Made by a program: the position numbers and the translations under genes. A stretch of DNA of 64,000 nt. Origin: Acidocella aromatica (lineage in GTDB: Bacteria; Pseudomonadota; Alphaproteobacteria; Acetobacterales; Acetobacteraceae). Shown here one piece after another: positions 37,024 through 50,678 of the stretch. Numbering within the stretch: the first letter of the stretch is position 1; every line of letters begins with the position of its first letter. The notes under the pieces were generated by a model. It had not been told where the DNA came from and did not search any database. It saw nothing but the letters and a program-made list of their open reading frames with translations. Location of the stretch: the NCBI RefSeq assembly GCF_014201825.1, contig NZ_JACHFJ010000002.1, forward strand, positions 62,001 to 126,000. The letters run 5' to 3'.

Positions 37024-38457
37024 ATGGCCGAGCGCATGCTGAAATTCATCAACCTGCCGCAGCAGACGCCCGAGAAACGCGCGGCTGCCGACCGCAAGAC
37101 GGATTTCGATGAAATCTACGAGGAGTTCGCGCCCGCCGCCGCTGCCTCTCAGGCCAGCCGTTGCAGCCAGTGCGGTATTCCGTTCTGCTCGGTGAACTGC
37201 CCGCTCGGCAACAACATTCCCGACTGGTTGAAGCTCACCGCCGAGGGGCGGCTTGAGGAGGCGTATGAGCTTTCCTCCGCAACCAACACATTTCCCGAGA
37301 TTTGTGGCCGCATCTGCCCGCAGGACCGTCTGTGCGAAGGTAATTGCGTGATCGAAAAAGGCTTCGAATCGGTCACGATCGGCGCGGTCGAGCGTTATAT
37401 TACCGATACCGCCTTCGAGAATAATTGGGTCAAGCCGATCCGCCCGGCAACCGAACGGCCGGAGCACGTCGCCATCGTCGGCGCTGGCCCCGCTGGCCTC
37501 GCCGCCGCCGAGGCGCTGCGCACGCGTGGCTATCAGGTAACGGTGTATGATCGCCATGACCGCGTCGGCGGGCTGCTGATCTACGGTATCCCCGGCTTTA
37601 AGCTGGAGAAGGACATCGTGCTCCGCCGCTGGAAGTGGCTGGAAGAGGGCGGGGTGAAGTTCGTGCTCAAGGCCGATATCGGCGGGGCCATGCCCTTCGC
37701 CGAACTGCGCCAGAAGCATGACGCCGTGCTGATCGCCACCGGCGTATACAAGGCGCGCGAGATTGGCGGGCCGGGTGCCGGGCTTCCGGGCATTGTCCGC
37801 GCGCTGGACTTCCTGATCACTTCCAACCGCAAGAGCCTTGGCGATTCCGTGCCGGAATTCGATTCCGGCCTGTACAACGCCAAGGACAAGGATGTGGTGG
37901 TGATCGGCGGTGGCGACACCGCGATGGACTGCGTGCGCACCGCCATCCGCCAGGAAGCGAAATCCGTGACCTGCCTCTATCGCCGCGACAAGCAGAATAT
38001 GCCGGGCTCGCTGCGTGAGGTGAAGAACGCCGAGGAAGAGGGCGTGACCTTCACCTGGCTCGCGGCCCCCGAGGCCTTCCTGGGTGACGACCACGTAACC
38101 GGCGTGCGTGCCGTGAAGATGCATCTGGGTCTGCCCGACGCCTCCGGCCGCCAGTCGGTGGAGCCGATCGAGGGCTCTGCCTTCACGGTGAAGGCAGATC
38201 TGGTCATCAAGGCGCTCGGCTTCGACCCCGAGGACCTGCCCAACGCGTTCAACGAGCCGCAGCTCGCCCTCACCAACTGGGGCACGCTGAAAACCAACCC
38301 CCGCACCTTCGAAACCAGCCTGCCGGGCGTGTTCGCCGCTGGCGATATCGTGCGCGGTGCCTCGCTCGTCGTGTGGGCCATCCGTGACGGGCGCGATGCC
38401 GCCGCCGCCATCCACAAGCATTTCACTGCCGCCACCCAGGCGGAAGCCGCGGAGTAA
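37024..38457 (+). CDS. gltD: Glutamate synthase small subunit GltD
   Basis: GltD takes electrons from NADPH and passes them to GltB for glutamate formation. I chose ATG at 37024 (477 aa), which has GGAG upstream. The N-terminus carries two cysteine groups for 4Fe-4S clusters (RCSQCGIPFCSVNCPLG and EICGRICPQDRLCEGNC). FAD- and NADPH-binding Rossmann motifs follow (VAIVGAGPAGLAAAEAL and VVVIGGGDTAMDCVRTA). It precedes gltB by seven bases. Confidence 0.96.
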   Translation: MAERMLKFINLPQQTPEKRAAADRKTDFDEIYEEFAPAAAASQASRCSQCGIPFCSVNCPLGNNIPDWLKLTAEGRLEEAYELSSATNTFPEICGRICPQDRLCEGNCVIEKGFESVTIGAVERYITDTAFENNWVKPIRPATERPEHVAIVGAGPAGLAAAEALRTRGYQVTVYDRHDRVGGLLIYGIPGFKLEKDIVLRRWKWLEEGGVKFVLKADIGGAMPFAELRQKHDAVLIATGVYKAREIGGPGAGLPGIVRALDFLITSNRKSLGDSVPEFDSGLYNAKDKDVVVIGGGDTAMDCVRTAIRQEAKSVTCLYRRDKQNMPGSLREVKNAEEEGVTFTWLAAPEAFLGDDHVTGVRAVKMHLGLPDASGRQSVEPIEGSAFTVKADLVIKALGFDPEDLPNAFNEPQLALTNWGTLKTNPRTFETSLPGVFAAGDIVRGASLVVWAIRDGRDAAAAIHKHFTAATQAEAAE

Positions 38458-38464
38458 GATAAAG

Positions 38465-42997
<4,533 letters not shown>

Positions 42998-43008
42998 ACA
43001 CGAATCCG

Positions 43009-43039
43009 CCGGTGCCGCCTTTCAGTCGGGCGGCACCGG
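43009..43039 (+). terminator. Strong hairpin after gltB
   Basis: An 11-pair perfect stem (CCGGTGCCGCC with GGCGGCACCGG) with a nine-base loop begins 12 bases after the gltB stop. There is no T-run, so it may act as a Rho-type or pausing end, or protect the transcript. Confidence 0.5.
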
Positions 43040-43056
43040 TGGCATAAATACCAGTC

Positions 43057-43725
43057 ATGCGAATCCTGTATCATCTCCCGCTCTCCCCCTATTCGCGCAA
43101 AGTGCGGCTGGTGATGGCGGAAAAACGCCTGCCCTTCGAGTTGCGGGCGGAGAAGGTGTGGGAGCGCCAGCCCGCTTATCTGGAACTCAACCCGGCTTGC
43201 ACCGTGCCCACGCTGGTCGAGGATAACGGTCTGGTCATCGCCGATTCGCGGGTCATCTGCGAATATCTCGAGGAAGCCTACCCGGACGTGCAACTCCTCA
43301 GCCATGCCATGGGGGAGCGGGTGGAAACCCGCCGCCTCGTCGCCTGGTTTGATGAGAAGTTCTTCTCCGAGGTCACGCGCCATCTGCTGTGGGAAAAGAC
43401 CATGAAGCAGGCGCTCAAGCTCGGCCCGCCGGACGCCAACGCCCTGCGCGCGGGCTATGCGAACCTCAAGCAGCATCTCATCTATATCGGCTGGCTGGCC
43501 GAGCACCGGCGCTGGCTGGCCGGGGCCAATCTGTCGCTGGCCGATTTCGCCGCCGCCGCGCAGCTTTCGGCGCTGGATTACCTGGGCGATGTGGACTGGT
43601 CGGCCTCCGCCGCGGCCAAGGATTGGTACGCGCGCATCAAGTGCCGCCCCGCCTTCCGCGCCGTGCTGGTGGACAAGGTAAACGGTATCGCCCCGCCGCC
43701 GCATTACGCGGATCTCGATTTCTGA
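43057..43725 (+). CDS. Glutathione S-transferase family protein
   Basis: The 222-aa protein has the N-terminal thioredoxin-like domain (about 1-78) with SPYSRKVRLVMAEKRLPFEL, the cis-Pro segment CTVPTLVEDNGLVIADS and the helical C-terminal domain (about 90-215, including LSLADFAAAAQLSALDYLG). It conjugates or transfers glutathione on an unknown substrate. The stop codon shares a base with the next start (TGATG), so the two genes are coupled. Confidence 0.9.
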   Translation: MRILYHLPLSPYSRKVRLVMAEKRLPFELRAEKVWERQPAYLELNPACTVPTLVEDNGLVIADSRVICEYLEEAYPDVQLLSHAMGERVETRRLVAWFDEKFFSEVTRHLLWEKTMKQALKLGPPDANALRAGYANLKQHLIYIGWLAEHRRWLAGANLSLADFAAAAQLSALDYLGDVDWSASAAAKDWYARIKCRPAFRAVLVDKVNGIAPPPHYADLDF

Positions 43726-44573
43726 TGCTGCTGATCTTCGGTCTCGGCTATTCGGGCCGGGCCATCGCCAAGGCCGCCATTGCCGCGGGGTACACCGTGA
43801 CAGCCACCACGCGTGGCAATGCGGCGCCCGAGCCGGGCGTCTCGCTCATTCCCTTCGATGCGGCGGAAACCGCCATTGCCGCCGCCACGCATATCATCGC
43901 CACAGCCGCACCCGATGAGCATGGCGACCCGGCGCTGGCTCGCTATCGCGAGACCATCCTCGCCGCGCCGCATCTGCGCTGGAGCGGCTATCTCTCCACC
44001 ACCGGCGTGTATGGCGATGCCGGGGGCGGCTGGGTGGATGAGGACACGCCGGTAAACCCTGGTTCCGAGCGTAGCCGCCGCCGGGTGGAGGCCGAGCGCG
44101 CCTGGGTGGCTTTGGGCCTCCCGCTCGCCATTTTCCGCCTCGCGGGCATTTACGGCCCTGGCCGCTCCATGTTCGACGATCTGCGCGCGGGGCAGGGGCG
44201 GCATGTGGTCAAGCCCGACCATGTGTTCGGGCGCATCCATCGCGACGACATCGCCCAGGGCGTGCTCGCCGCCATGGCGCGCAATGCCACCGGCATCTTT
44301 AACTTCGCCGACGACGAACCCGCCGCCAGCGCCGATGTGGTGGTGGAGGCCGGGCGCCTGCTGGGTGTGGAGCCGCCGCCGCCTGTGGCGTACGAGGAAG
44401 CGGTGAAAACCATGTCTCCCATGGCGCGCAGCTTCTGGGCCGAGAACCGCAAGGTGAGCGCAGCCAAGACCAAGGCGACGCTCGGCATTGCCTGGAAATA
44501 CCCGGATTACCGGGCCGGGTTAGCCGCCATTCTGCGCGAGGAGCGCGCGCAGCGCCCCCTCCAGCAGCCCTAA
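43725..44573 (+). CDS. SDR-type NAD(P)-binding epimerase-like protein (YeeZ-like)
   Basis: The true start is the ATG at 43725, coupled to the GST stop (282 aa). The N-terminal nucleotide motif is LLIFGLGYSGRAIAKAAI. Other marks are LSTTGVYGDAGGGWVDEDTP, with the SDR active-site region, and FRLAGIYGPGRSMFDDL. The protein belongs to the extended atypical SDR group with YeeZ. Its substrate is unknown. The last 54 bases overlap the convergent alpha/beta hydrolase gene. Confidence 0.85.
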   Translation: MLLIFGLGYSGRAIAKAAIAAGYTVTATTRGNAAPEPGVSLIPFDAAETAIAAATHIIATAAPDEHGDPALARYRETILAAPHLRWSGYLSTTGVYGDAGGGWVDEDTPVNPGSERSRRRVEAERAWVALGLPLAIFRLAGIYGPGRSMFDDLRAGQGRHVVKPDHVFGRIHRDDIAQGVLAAMARNATGIFNFADDEPAASADVVVEAGRLLGVEPPPPVAYEEAVKTMSPMARSFWAENRKVSAAKTKATLGIAWKYPDYRAGLAAILREERAQRPLQQP

Positions 44574-45269
44574 ATCGTGCGGGCGGGAGAGCCGGTGGTC
44601 GCCATCCTTTACGAAGGTGAGGCGCACATCCGGGGTTTCCAGCTGTTCAGCGAGAGTCAGGCTCAGCTTCCAGGGCACGTCAGCATCCCGCATGCCGTGG
44701 AGAATACGCACCGGGCAGTCGAGGGGGATCGGCGCGTCCAGCAGCAGATGATCCTTCCCGTCATCCAGCAGCTTTTTGGCCAAGGGCAGCGGATTGCCGT
44801 ATTCCGAGGGCTGGTACAGCACGCCCTCCTTCTCCAGTGTCTCCAACTGCTCCGGCGTCAGCTCCGGGCGGACCAGCCTCTCGGTGAAGTCCGGCGCGGG
44901 AGCGATAAGCAGCAACCCGCTCAGCCGCGCCTTGAAGCGCAGGGCCAGCAGAAGGGCGATCCACCCGCCCATCGAGGAACCGACGATCAGCAGCTCCTGC
45001 TGCGGCACAATCTGGCTGATGATGAAGGCGGCATCCTCCGCCCAGCTGCCGATCGTGCCGTCGATGAACTCACCGCCCGAGCGCCCATGGCCGGAATAGT
45101 CGAAGCGCAGCATGGCCAGGCGCTCATGTTCGCAGATTTCCAGCAGCGCGGTGGCCTTGGTGCCGCTCATGTCCGAGGCATAGCCAGGGCAGAACACCAC
45201 TACCGGCCCGGCGCCGGGTAGGTACTCATAGGCCAGTTCGATACCCGGTTCGCGGCAGATATTCGGCAT
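44520..45269 (-). CDS. Alpha/beta hydrolase
   Basis: The 249-aa protein starts at the ATG at 45269. It has the oxyanion region VVVFCPGYASDMSGTKA, a DYSGHGRSGG turn, the nucleophile elbow VGSSMGGWIALL (Ser about residue 101), an acid region (VRILHGMRDADVPW) and the catalytic His in DGDHRLSRPHDL. It is a serine esterase or lipase-like enzyme of unknown substrate. The 3' end overlaps the convergent SDR gene by 54 bases. Confidence 0.88.
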   Translation of the reverse strand: MPNICREPGIELAYEYLPGAGPVVVFCPGYASDMSGTKATALLEICEHERLAMLRFDYSGHGRSGGEFIDGTIGSWAEDAAFIISQIVPQQELLIVGSSMGGWIALLLALRFKARLSGLLLIAPAPDFTERLVRPELTPEQLETLEKEGVLYQPSEYGNPLPLAKKLLDDGKDHLLLDAPIPLDCPVRILHGMRDADVPWKLSLTLAEQLETPDVRLTFVKDGDHRLSRPHDLGLLEGALRALLAQNGG

Positions 45270-45305
45270 TAGCAATCACCCCCGATCCATGTTAGCGCGG
45301 CGCCC

Positions 45306-46442
45306 ATGAATAATCGACGCCTAACGATTCTCCAGGTGCTGCCAAAACTTGGCATGGGCGGCGCGGAGCGCGTGGCGGTGGAAGGGGCTGAGGCCGTGCA
45401 TCTTAGCGGCCACCGCGCGCTGATCGCCGCCGGGGCCGGGCCGCTGGCGGCGCTGGCCACACGCGCCGGGGCGGAGCTGGTGCGCGTGCCGCTCGACACC
45501 AAGAACCCGCTGGGGATCTGGGGCAACATCCGCCGGTTGGAAGAGGTGATCGAGGAGAACGAGGTCGATCTAATCCACGCCCATTCCCGCGCGCCTGCAT
45601 GGTCGGCTTATTACGCGGCCCAGAGGCGGAAAATCCCGTTCGTGACGACCTATCATGGTGTGTACGGCGAGGAGAACGGGATCAAGCGCCGCTATAACCG
45701 GGTTATGGCGCAAGGCGACCGAGTGATCGCGGTGAGCAATTACGTGGCGGAGCTAATTCAGCAGCGCTACGGCGTGGGGGCGGAGCGGGTGCGCGCGGTG
45801 CATGGCGGCGTGGATGTGGGCATCTTCGACCCCGCCACTGTGCTGGGCGACCGCTCGGTGCGCCTCGCCCGCGCCTGGCGCGCCGATGCGGGGCAGCCCA
45901 CGATCATGCTCCCCGGCCGGCTGACGAGCTGGAAAGGGCAGAAGCTGTTCGTCGAGGCGCTGGCCAGGATGCAGAACAAGGACGCGCTGGGCATTCTGGT
46001 GGGCTCCGACCAAGGGCGCGCGGCCTATACCAAGAGCCTTGTCACACTGGCCGAGAAGCTGGGCGTGGGGGCAAGGCTGCGCATCGCCGGGCATGTGGAC
46101 GATGTGCCCGCGGCGATGATGCTGGCCGATGTGGTGGTAAACTGCTCGACCAAGCCCGAGGCGTTCGGGCGCACCATCGTCGAGGCGCAGGCCATGGGGC
46201 GCGTTGTCGTCGCCGCCGACCATGGCGGCGCGCGCGAGACGGTGCTGGACGGCCAGAGCGGCTTCCTCATCCCGCCCGGCAACGCGGCGGCGCTGGCGGC
46301 GGTGCTGGATGCGATTCTCGACATGCCCACCGAAACGCGGATCGAATTCGGGCGGCAGGCGCGGGCGCATATTGCCCGTAACTTCTCCCTGCCGGTGATG
46401 CAGACGAGGCTGCTGAACGTGTATGCGGAGCTGCTGGGGTGA
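45306..46442 (+). CDS. Glycosyltransferase family 4 protein
   Basis: The 378-aa GT-B enzyme has the acceptor-domain glycine motif LPKLGMGGAERVAVEG (residues 9-24) and a donor-domain stretch with MLPGRLTSWKGQKLFVEAL. The nucleotide-sugar motif EAFGRTIVEAQAMGRVVVA follows. It most likely adds a sugar to LPS core or O-antigen, because the next gene is heptosyltransferase-like and overlaps it by four bases. The sugar donated cannot be told. Confidence 0.88.
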   Translation: MNNRRLTILQVLPKLGMGGAERVAVEGAEAVHLSGHRALIAAGAGPLAALATRAGAELVRVPLDTKNPLGIWGNIRRLEEVIEENEVDLIHAHSRAPAWSAYYAAQRRKIPFVTTYHGVYGEENGIKRRYNRVMAQGDRVIAVSNYVAELIQQRYGVGAERVRAVHGGVDVGIFDPATVLGDRSVRLARAWRADAGQPTIMLPGRLTSWKGQKLFVEALARMQNKDALGILVGSDQGRAAYTKSLVTLAEKLGVGARLRIAGHVDDVPAAMMLADVVVNCSTKPEAFGRTIVEAQAMGRVVVAADHGGARETVLDGQSGFLIPPGNAAALAAVLDAILDMPTETRIEFGRQARAHIARNFSLPVMQTRLLNVYAELLG

Positions 46443-47320
46443 AAATCCTGGTCATCAAGCACGGCGCCTTTGGCGATATCGTGCTGGCCTTCCCCGCCTT
46501 CGCCGCCATCCGCGCGGCGCATCCCAAGGCGCGGATCACGCTGCTGACGACCAAACCCTATGCCGGATTGCTGGGCAAAAGCCCGTGGTTCGACCGGATT
46601 GAGGTCGACACCAAGCCGGAAGCCTGGAACCTGCCGGGCCTGCTGCGCCTGCGCCGCCAGCTGCGCGGGCTCGACCGTGTGTACGACCTGCAAACCTCCG
46701 GCCGCTCCTCGCGCTATTTCGCCCTGGCGGGGCGGCCGGAATGGTCGGGCATCGCCAAAGGCTGCGCTCTGCCGCACCGCGACCCGAACCGCGATCATAT
46801 CCACACGCGCGAGCGCCTTGCCGGGCAGCTGCGCGATGCTGGGATTGAGACATTGCCGGTGCCGGACCTTTCATGGCTGGCGGGCGATACCTCCGGCTTC
46901 AACCTGCCGCTCGACTATGCGGTGCTGGTGCCGGGTGCAGCGCCGCACCGGCCCGAGAAGCGCTTTCCGGCGGAGAAATTCCGCGAGGTGGCGGCGGGGC
47001 TAGGCTTGCCCGTGGTGGTCGTCGGCACGGCGGGGGAGGGCGATTTGGCCCGCATCATCGGTGGCATCGACCTCACCGGACGCACGGATTTCTTCCAGCT
47101 CGCCTCGGTGCTGCGCGGCGCGAAACTGGCCATCGGCAATGATACGGGGCCGATGCATCTCGCCGCCGCCGTCGGGGCGCACTGCATTTCCCTGTTCTCG
47201 GCGGCCTCCGACCCGGCGCTCACAGCACCCCGAACCCCGGATGGCGGCTGGCCGACAATTTTGCGTGCGGCAAATCTGCAAGACCTCCCGGTTGCACAGG
47301 TGCTTGCCGCCCTGCCATAA
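46439..47320 (+). CDS. Glycosyltransferase family 9 (LPS heptosyltransferase-like)
   Basis: The 293-aa protein starts at GTG in the stop region of the GT4 gene. It has the N-terminal KILVIKHGAFGDIVLAFPAF motif and the C-terminal GNDTGPMHLAAAVG motif of ADP-heptose:LPS heptosyltransferases. It is somewhat short (E. coli WaaF and WaaC are about 320-350). The acceptor residue is unknown. With the GT4 enzyme it forms a two-gene LPS core pair before thrS. Confidence 0.85.
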   Translation: MKILVIKHGAFGDIVLAFPAFAAIRAAHPKARITLLTTKPYAGLLGKSPWFDRIEVDTKPEAWNLPGLLRLRRQLRGLDRVYDLQTSGRSSRYFALAGRPEWSGIAKGCALPHRDPNRDHIHTRERLAGQLRDAGIETLPVPDLSWLAGDTSGFNLPLDYAVLVPGAAPHRPEKRFPAEKFREVAAGLGLPVVVVGTAGEGDLARIIGGIDLTGRTDFFQLASVLRGAKLAIGNDTGPMHLAAAVGAHCISLFSAASDPALTAPRTPDGGWPTILRAANLQDLPVAQVLAALP

Positions 47321-47352
47321 CGCCCCGGTATTTTTGAACCAAAGAGAGAGAC

Positions 47353-49284
47353 ATGCCTGCAATCACACTGCCCGATGGTTCCGTTCGCTCGTTCGAGGGC
47401 GCGGTGACGGGCACTACCATCGCCGAGGCGATCGGGCCCGGCCTCGCCCGCGCCGCCCTGGTCATGGTGGTGAACGGCGTGGAGATGGATATGTCCCGCG
47501 AGATCGTCGAGGATTCGGCGGTCAAGTTCGTCACCCGCAAGGATGAAGCCGCCCTGGAGCTGATCCGCCACGACGCCGCGCATGTGCTGGCCGAGGCGGT
47601 GCAGGAGCTGTTCCCCGGCACGCAGGTCACCATCGGCCCCTCCATCGAGAACGGGTTCTATTACGATTTCTACCGCAACGAGCCGTTCAAGCCGGATGAT
47701 CTCCCGGCCATCGAGGCGAAGATGCGCGAGATCGTGGCGCGCAACGAGAAATTCGTGCGCGAGGTGTGGAGCCGTGACGAGGCCATCGAATTCTTCGAGG
47801 CCAAGGGTGAGCGCTTCAAGGCCGAGCTGATCCGCGATCTGCCCGCCGACCAGACCATCACCATCTACCGCCAGGGCGAGTGGCTGGACCTCTGCCGTGG
47901 CCCGCATCTGCGCTCCACCTCGGATGTCGGTACCGCCTTCAAGCTGATGAAGACGGCGGGGGCCTATTGGCGCGGCGATTCCAAGAACCCGATGCTGAGC
48001 CGCATCTACGGCACCGCCTGGCGCGACCAGAAGGAGCTGGACGCCTATCTGCATCAGCTTGAGGAAGCCGAGCGCCGCGACCACCGCAAGATCGGGCGCG
48101 AGATGGACCTGTTCCACATCCAGGAGGAGGCCGTGGGCAGCATCTTCTGGCACCAGAAGGGCTGGAAGCTCTATCGCACGGTGGAAGCCTATATCCGCCG
48201 CCGCCTGGAGCAGAACGGCTACGAGGAAGTGCGCACCCCGCAGCTTGTGGATCGCAAGCTGTGGGAGAATTCCGGCCACTGGGACAAATACCGCAAGAAC
48301 ATGTTCATTGCCGAGGTGGTGGAGGAAGAGTCCACCCTCGCCCTGAAGCCGATGAACTGCCCCTGCCATGTGCAGATTTTCAAGCAAGGCCTGCGCTCCT
48401 ACCGCCAGTTGCCCATCCGCATGGCCGAGTTCGGCGCCTGCCACCGCTACGAACCCTCGGGCGCGCTGCACGGCATCATGCGCGTGCGCGCCTTCACGCA
48501 GGATGATGCGCATATCTTCTGCACCGAGGACCAGATCGCAGATGAGACGGTGAAGTTCGTCGAGTTGCTGGAGAGCGTTTACAAGGATTTCGGGTTCGAG
48601 AGCTTCAGCGTGAAGTTCTCCGACCGTCCGGAGACCCGTGCCGGCTCGGACGAGGTGTGGGACCGTGCCGAGGGCGCGCTGAAGGATGCTTGCGAAAAGG
48701 CTGGCGTGCAGTACACGCTCAACCCTGGCGAAGGCGCATTTTACGGGCCGAAGCTGGAATTCGTGCTGCGCGACGCCATCGGGCGCGACTGGCAGTGCGG
48801 CACCATCCAGGTGGATTTCGTGCTGCCCGAGCGGTTGGATGCCGAGTACGTCACCTCAGAGAGCGGCCGCGCCCGCCCGGTGATGCTGCACCGCGCGATC
48901 ATCGGTTCGTTCGAGCGTTTCCTCGGTATCCTCATTGAGCAATATGCAGGGCGCTTCCCGCTCTGGCTTGCTCCCACCCAGGCCGTGGTGGCGACCATCG
49001 TCTCCGACGCCGATGACTACGCGGCCGAGGTGGCGGCGGCGCTGACCAAGGCCGGGCTGGCGGTGGAGCTGGATGTTTCCAACCAGAAAATCCAGGCCAA
49101 GATCCGGGATCATTCGCTGCACTATGTGCCGAATATTCTGGTGGTGGGCCGCAAGGAGGCTGAGGAGCGGAAAGTCGCCCTGCGCCGCCTGGGCGGTGCC
49201 GCGCAGGAGATTCTGCCGCTTGATGAGGCCATCGCCCAACTCAAGGACGAGGCCACCGCGCCGGACCTGCGGGGTGCCGTGTAA
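47353..49284 (+). CDS. thrS: Threonyl-tRNA synthetase
   Basis: Class II synthetase for tRNA-Thr. The 643-aa protein has an N-terminal TGS domain (1-60), the editing domain with [17 protein letters not shown] (the HxxxH site, about 76-92) and class II motifs in the catalytic core ([34 protein letters not shown]). A C-terminal anticodon-binding domain (about 540-643) follows. An AGAGAGAGA stretch precedes the ATG. The stop overlaps the next start (TAATG). Confidence 0.97.
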   Translation: MPAITLPDGSVRSFEGAVTGTTIAEAIGPGLARAALVMVVNGVEMDMSREIVEDSAVKFVTRKDEAALELIRHDAAHVLAEAVQELFPGTQVTIGPSIENGFYYDFYRNEPFKPDDLPAIEAKMREIVARNEKFVREVWSRDEAIEFFEAKGERFKAELIRDLPADQTITIYRQGEWLDLCRGPHLRSTSDVGTAFKLMKTAGAYWRGDSKNPMLSRIYGTAWRDQKELDAYLHQLEEAERRDHRKIGREMDLFHIQEEAVGSIFWHQKGWKLYRTVEAYIRRRLEQNGYEEVRTPQLVDRKLWENSGHWDKYRKNMFIAEVVEEESTLALKPMNCPCHVQIFKQGLRSYRQLPIRMAEFGACHRYEPSGALHGIMRVRAFTQDDAHIFCTEDQIADETVKFVELLESVYKDFGFESFSVKFSDRPETRAGSDEVWDRAEGALKDACEKAGVQYTLNPGEGAFYGPKLEFVLRDAIGRDWQCGTIQVDFVLPERLDAEYVTSESGRARPVMLHRAIIGSFERFLGILIEQYAGRFPLWLAPTQAVVATIVSDADDYAAEVAAALTKAGLAVELDVSNQKIQAKIRDHSLHYVPNILVVGRKEAEERKVALRRLGGAAQEILPLDEAIAQLKDEATAPDLRGAV

Positions 49285-49922
49285 TGGCACTGAAGATCGG
49301 CGTCGTCTCCGTCACCGCCTTCGAGCAGAATTGCACAATCCTGTGGGATGACGAGACGATGCTGGGGAGCATCGTGGACCCGGGCGGGGATGTGCCGGAT
49401 CTGCTCGACCTGCTGGCCAAGGCCGGGGTGACTCTGACCGGCATCTTCATCACCCACGGCCATATGGACCATGCGGGCGGGGCGGCGGAGCTTTCGGAAA
49501 AGACCGGCGTGCCGGTTACCGGGCCGGATATTGCCGATAAATTCTTGCTGGAACACATGCAGGAGGCCGGGGCGCGCTTTGGCCTCATCAGCCGTAACTG
49601 CACGCCAGATGCCTGGGTGAAGGAGGGAGACGTTGTCACCCTTGGCGGCGCGGAATTCGAGGTGCGCCACTGTCCCGGTCATACGCCCGGGCATGTGGTG
49701 TTCATCAACCACGCGCAGCAATTCGGCATTTTTGGCGATGTGCTGTTCCGTGGTTCGGTTGGGCGTACCGACCTGGGCGATTACGGGAACCATGAGCAGC
49801 TCATCGCTAGCATCCGCGACAAGCTTCTTACGCTACCGGATGATTTCCAGTTCACCTGCGGCCATGGCCCCAGCTCGACCATCGGGGCCGAGCGGCGGAG
49901 TAACCCGTTTTTGCAGGGTTAA
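49284..49922 (+). CDS. MBL-fold metallo-hydrolase (glyoxalase II-like)
   Basis: The 212-aa protein has the HxHxDH metal motif in ITHGHMDHAGGAAEL and downstream metal residues in RHCPGHTPGHVVF, IFGDVLFRGSVGRTDL and FTCGHGPSSTIGAE. Such YcbL-like enzymes hydrolyse S-lactoylglutathione or related thioesters; the substrate is not proven. It is coupled to thrS by a one-base overlap, and its end overlaps the convergent phosphoesterase by four bases. Confidence 0.9.
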   Translation: MALKIGVVSVTAFEQNCTILWDDETMLGSIVDPGGDVPDLLDLLAKAGVTLTGIFITHGHMDHAGGAAELSEKTGVPVTGPDIADKFLLEHMQEAGARFGLISRNCTPDAWVKEGDVVTLGGAEFEVRHCPGHTPGHVVFINHAQQFGIFGDVLFRGSVGRTDLGDYGNHEQLIASIRDKLLTLPDDFQFTCGHGPSSTIGAERRSNPFLQG

Positions 49923-50590
49923 TCCGGGTCGATATCCACCCAGGAGAGATGCCCGCCTTTACCCGCGCCGGTATCCAGAAACACCGCCGTGCCGCCATGG
50001 CGGGCGGTGCGGATATAGGGGCGGCCATCGGTGCTGCGCTGATCATGCCCGGCATACACAGTCATGCCGCACGGGATATCTTCCACCCAGTGCAGCAGGC
50101 GCTCGGGCTTGCCCGAGCCGGTCACCCGCCCGCTGGTTTGGCCGTATAGTGCGCGGGCGAGCAGCGGGTTGGCGCGCCCCGGCGGAAAGGCCGGGGGCGG
50201 CTCGTCCAGCATGCCGGGGTGGAAGGAGCCGTGCACAAAGAACTTCGGTCCGAGCATCGCCCAGGCGGGAGCGGCCATGATCGTGTCGCGCGTGCGCTCG
50301 CGCAGGTTCAGCGGTAGCTCGGCCAGGGTGCGGGACAGAGGCGCACCACGCACATTGTCGCCACGCAAGGCGCGGGCCAGCTTGAAGTCGTGATTGCCGA
50401 GGATGAACAGGCCGCGGTTTTCCTCCAGCAGCCGGAACATGATGCGCAGGGCGCCGGGGGTGTCAGGTCCGTCATCCACTAGATCTCCGAGCTGAATGAC
50501 GAAACGATCCGTCTCGGCGGCGGCGGCAAAGGCCTTTGAGTCGCCGTGGACATCGCCCACGACGCGCAGTCTGGTGCCCGGCGGGATCAT
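49919..50590 (-). CDS. Calcineurin-like metallophosphoesterase (PPP-like)
   Basis: The 223-aa protein contains the ordered metal motifs GDVHGD (residues 12-17), GDLVDDG (about 35-41) and GNHDF (about 62-66), followed by His in KFFVHGSFHPGM and VYAGHDQRS. This pattern is typical of bacterial PPP-like serine/threonine phosphatases and Ap4A-type hydrolases. The substrate is unknown. Confidence 0.85.
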   Translation of the reverse strand: MIPPGTRLRVVGDVHGDSKAFAAAAETDRFVIQLGDLVDDGPDTPGALRIMFRLLEENRGLFILGNHDFKLARALRGDNVRGAPLSRTLAELPLNLRERTRDTIMAAPAWAMLGPKFFVHGSFHPGMLDEPPPAFPPGRANPLLARALYGQTSGRVTGSGKPERLLHWVEDIPCGMTVYAGHDQRSTDGRPYIRTARHGGTAVFLDTGAGKGGHLSWVDIDPD

Positions 50591-50678
50591 CGAAAACTGC
50601 CGGAAGTTGTTGAAAATAAGTGCATTACAACTGTTACTTTGTCACCCCTGGCGGGAATGACAAGGTGTTTGCGTAATA

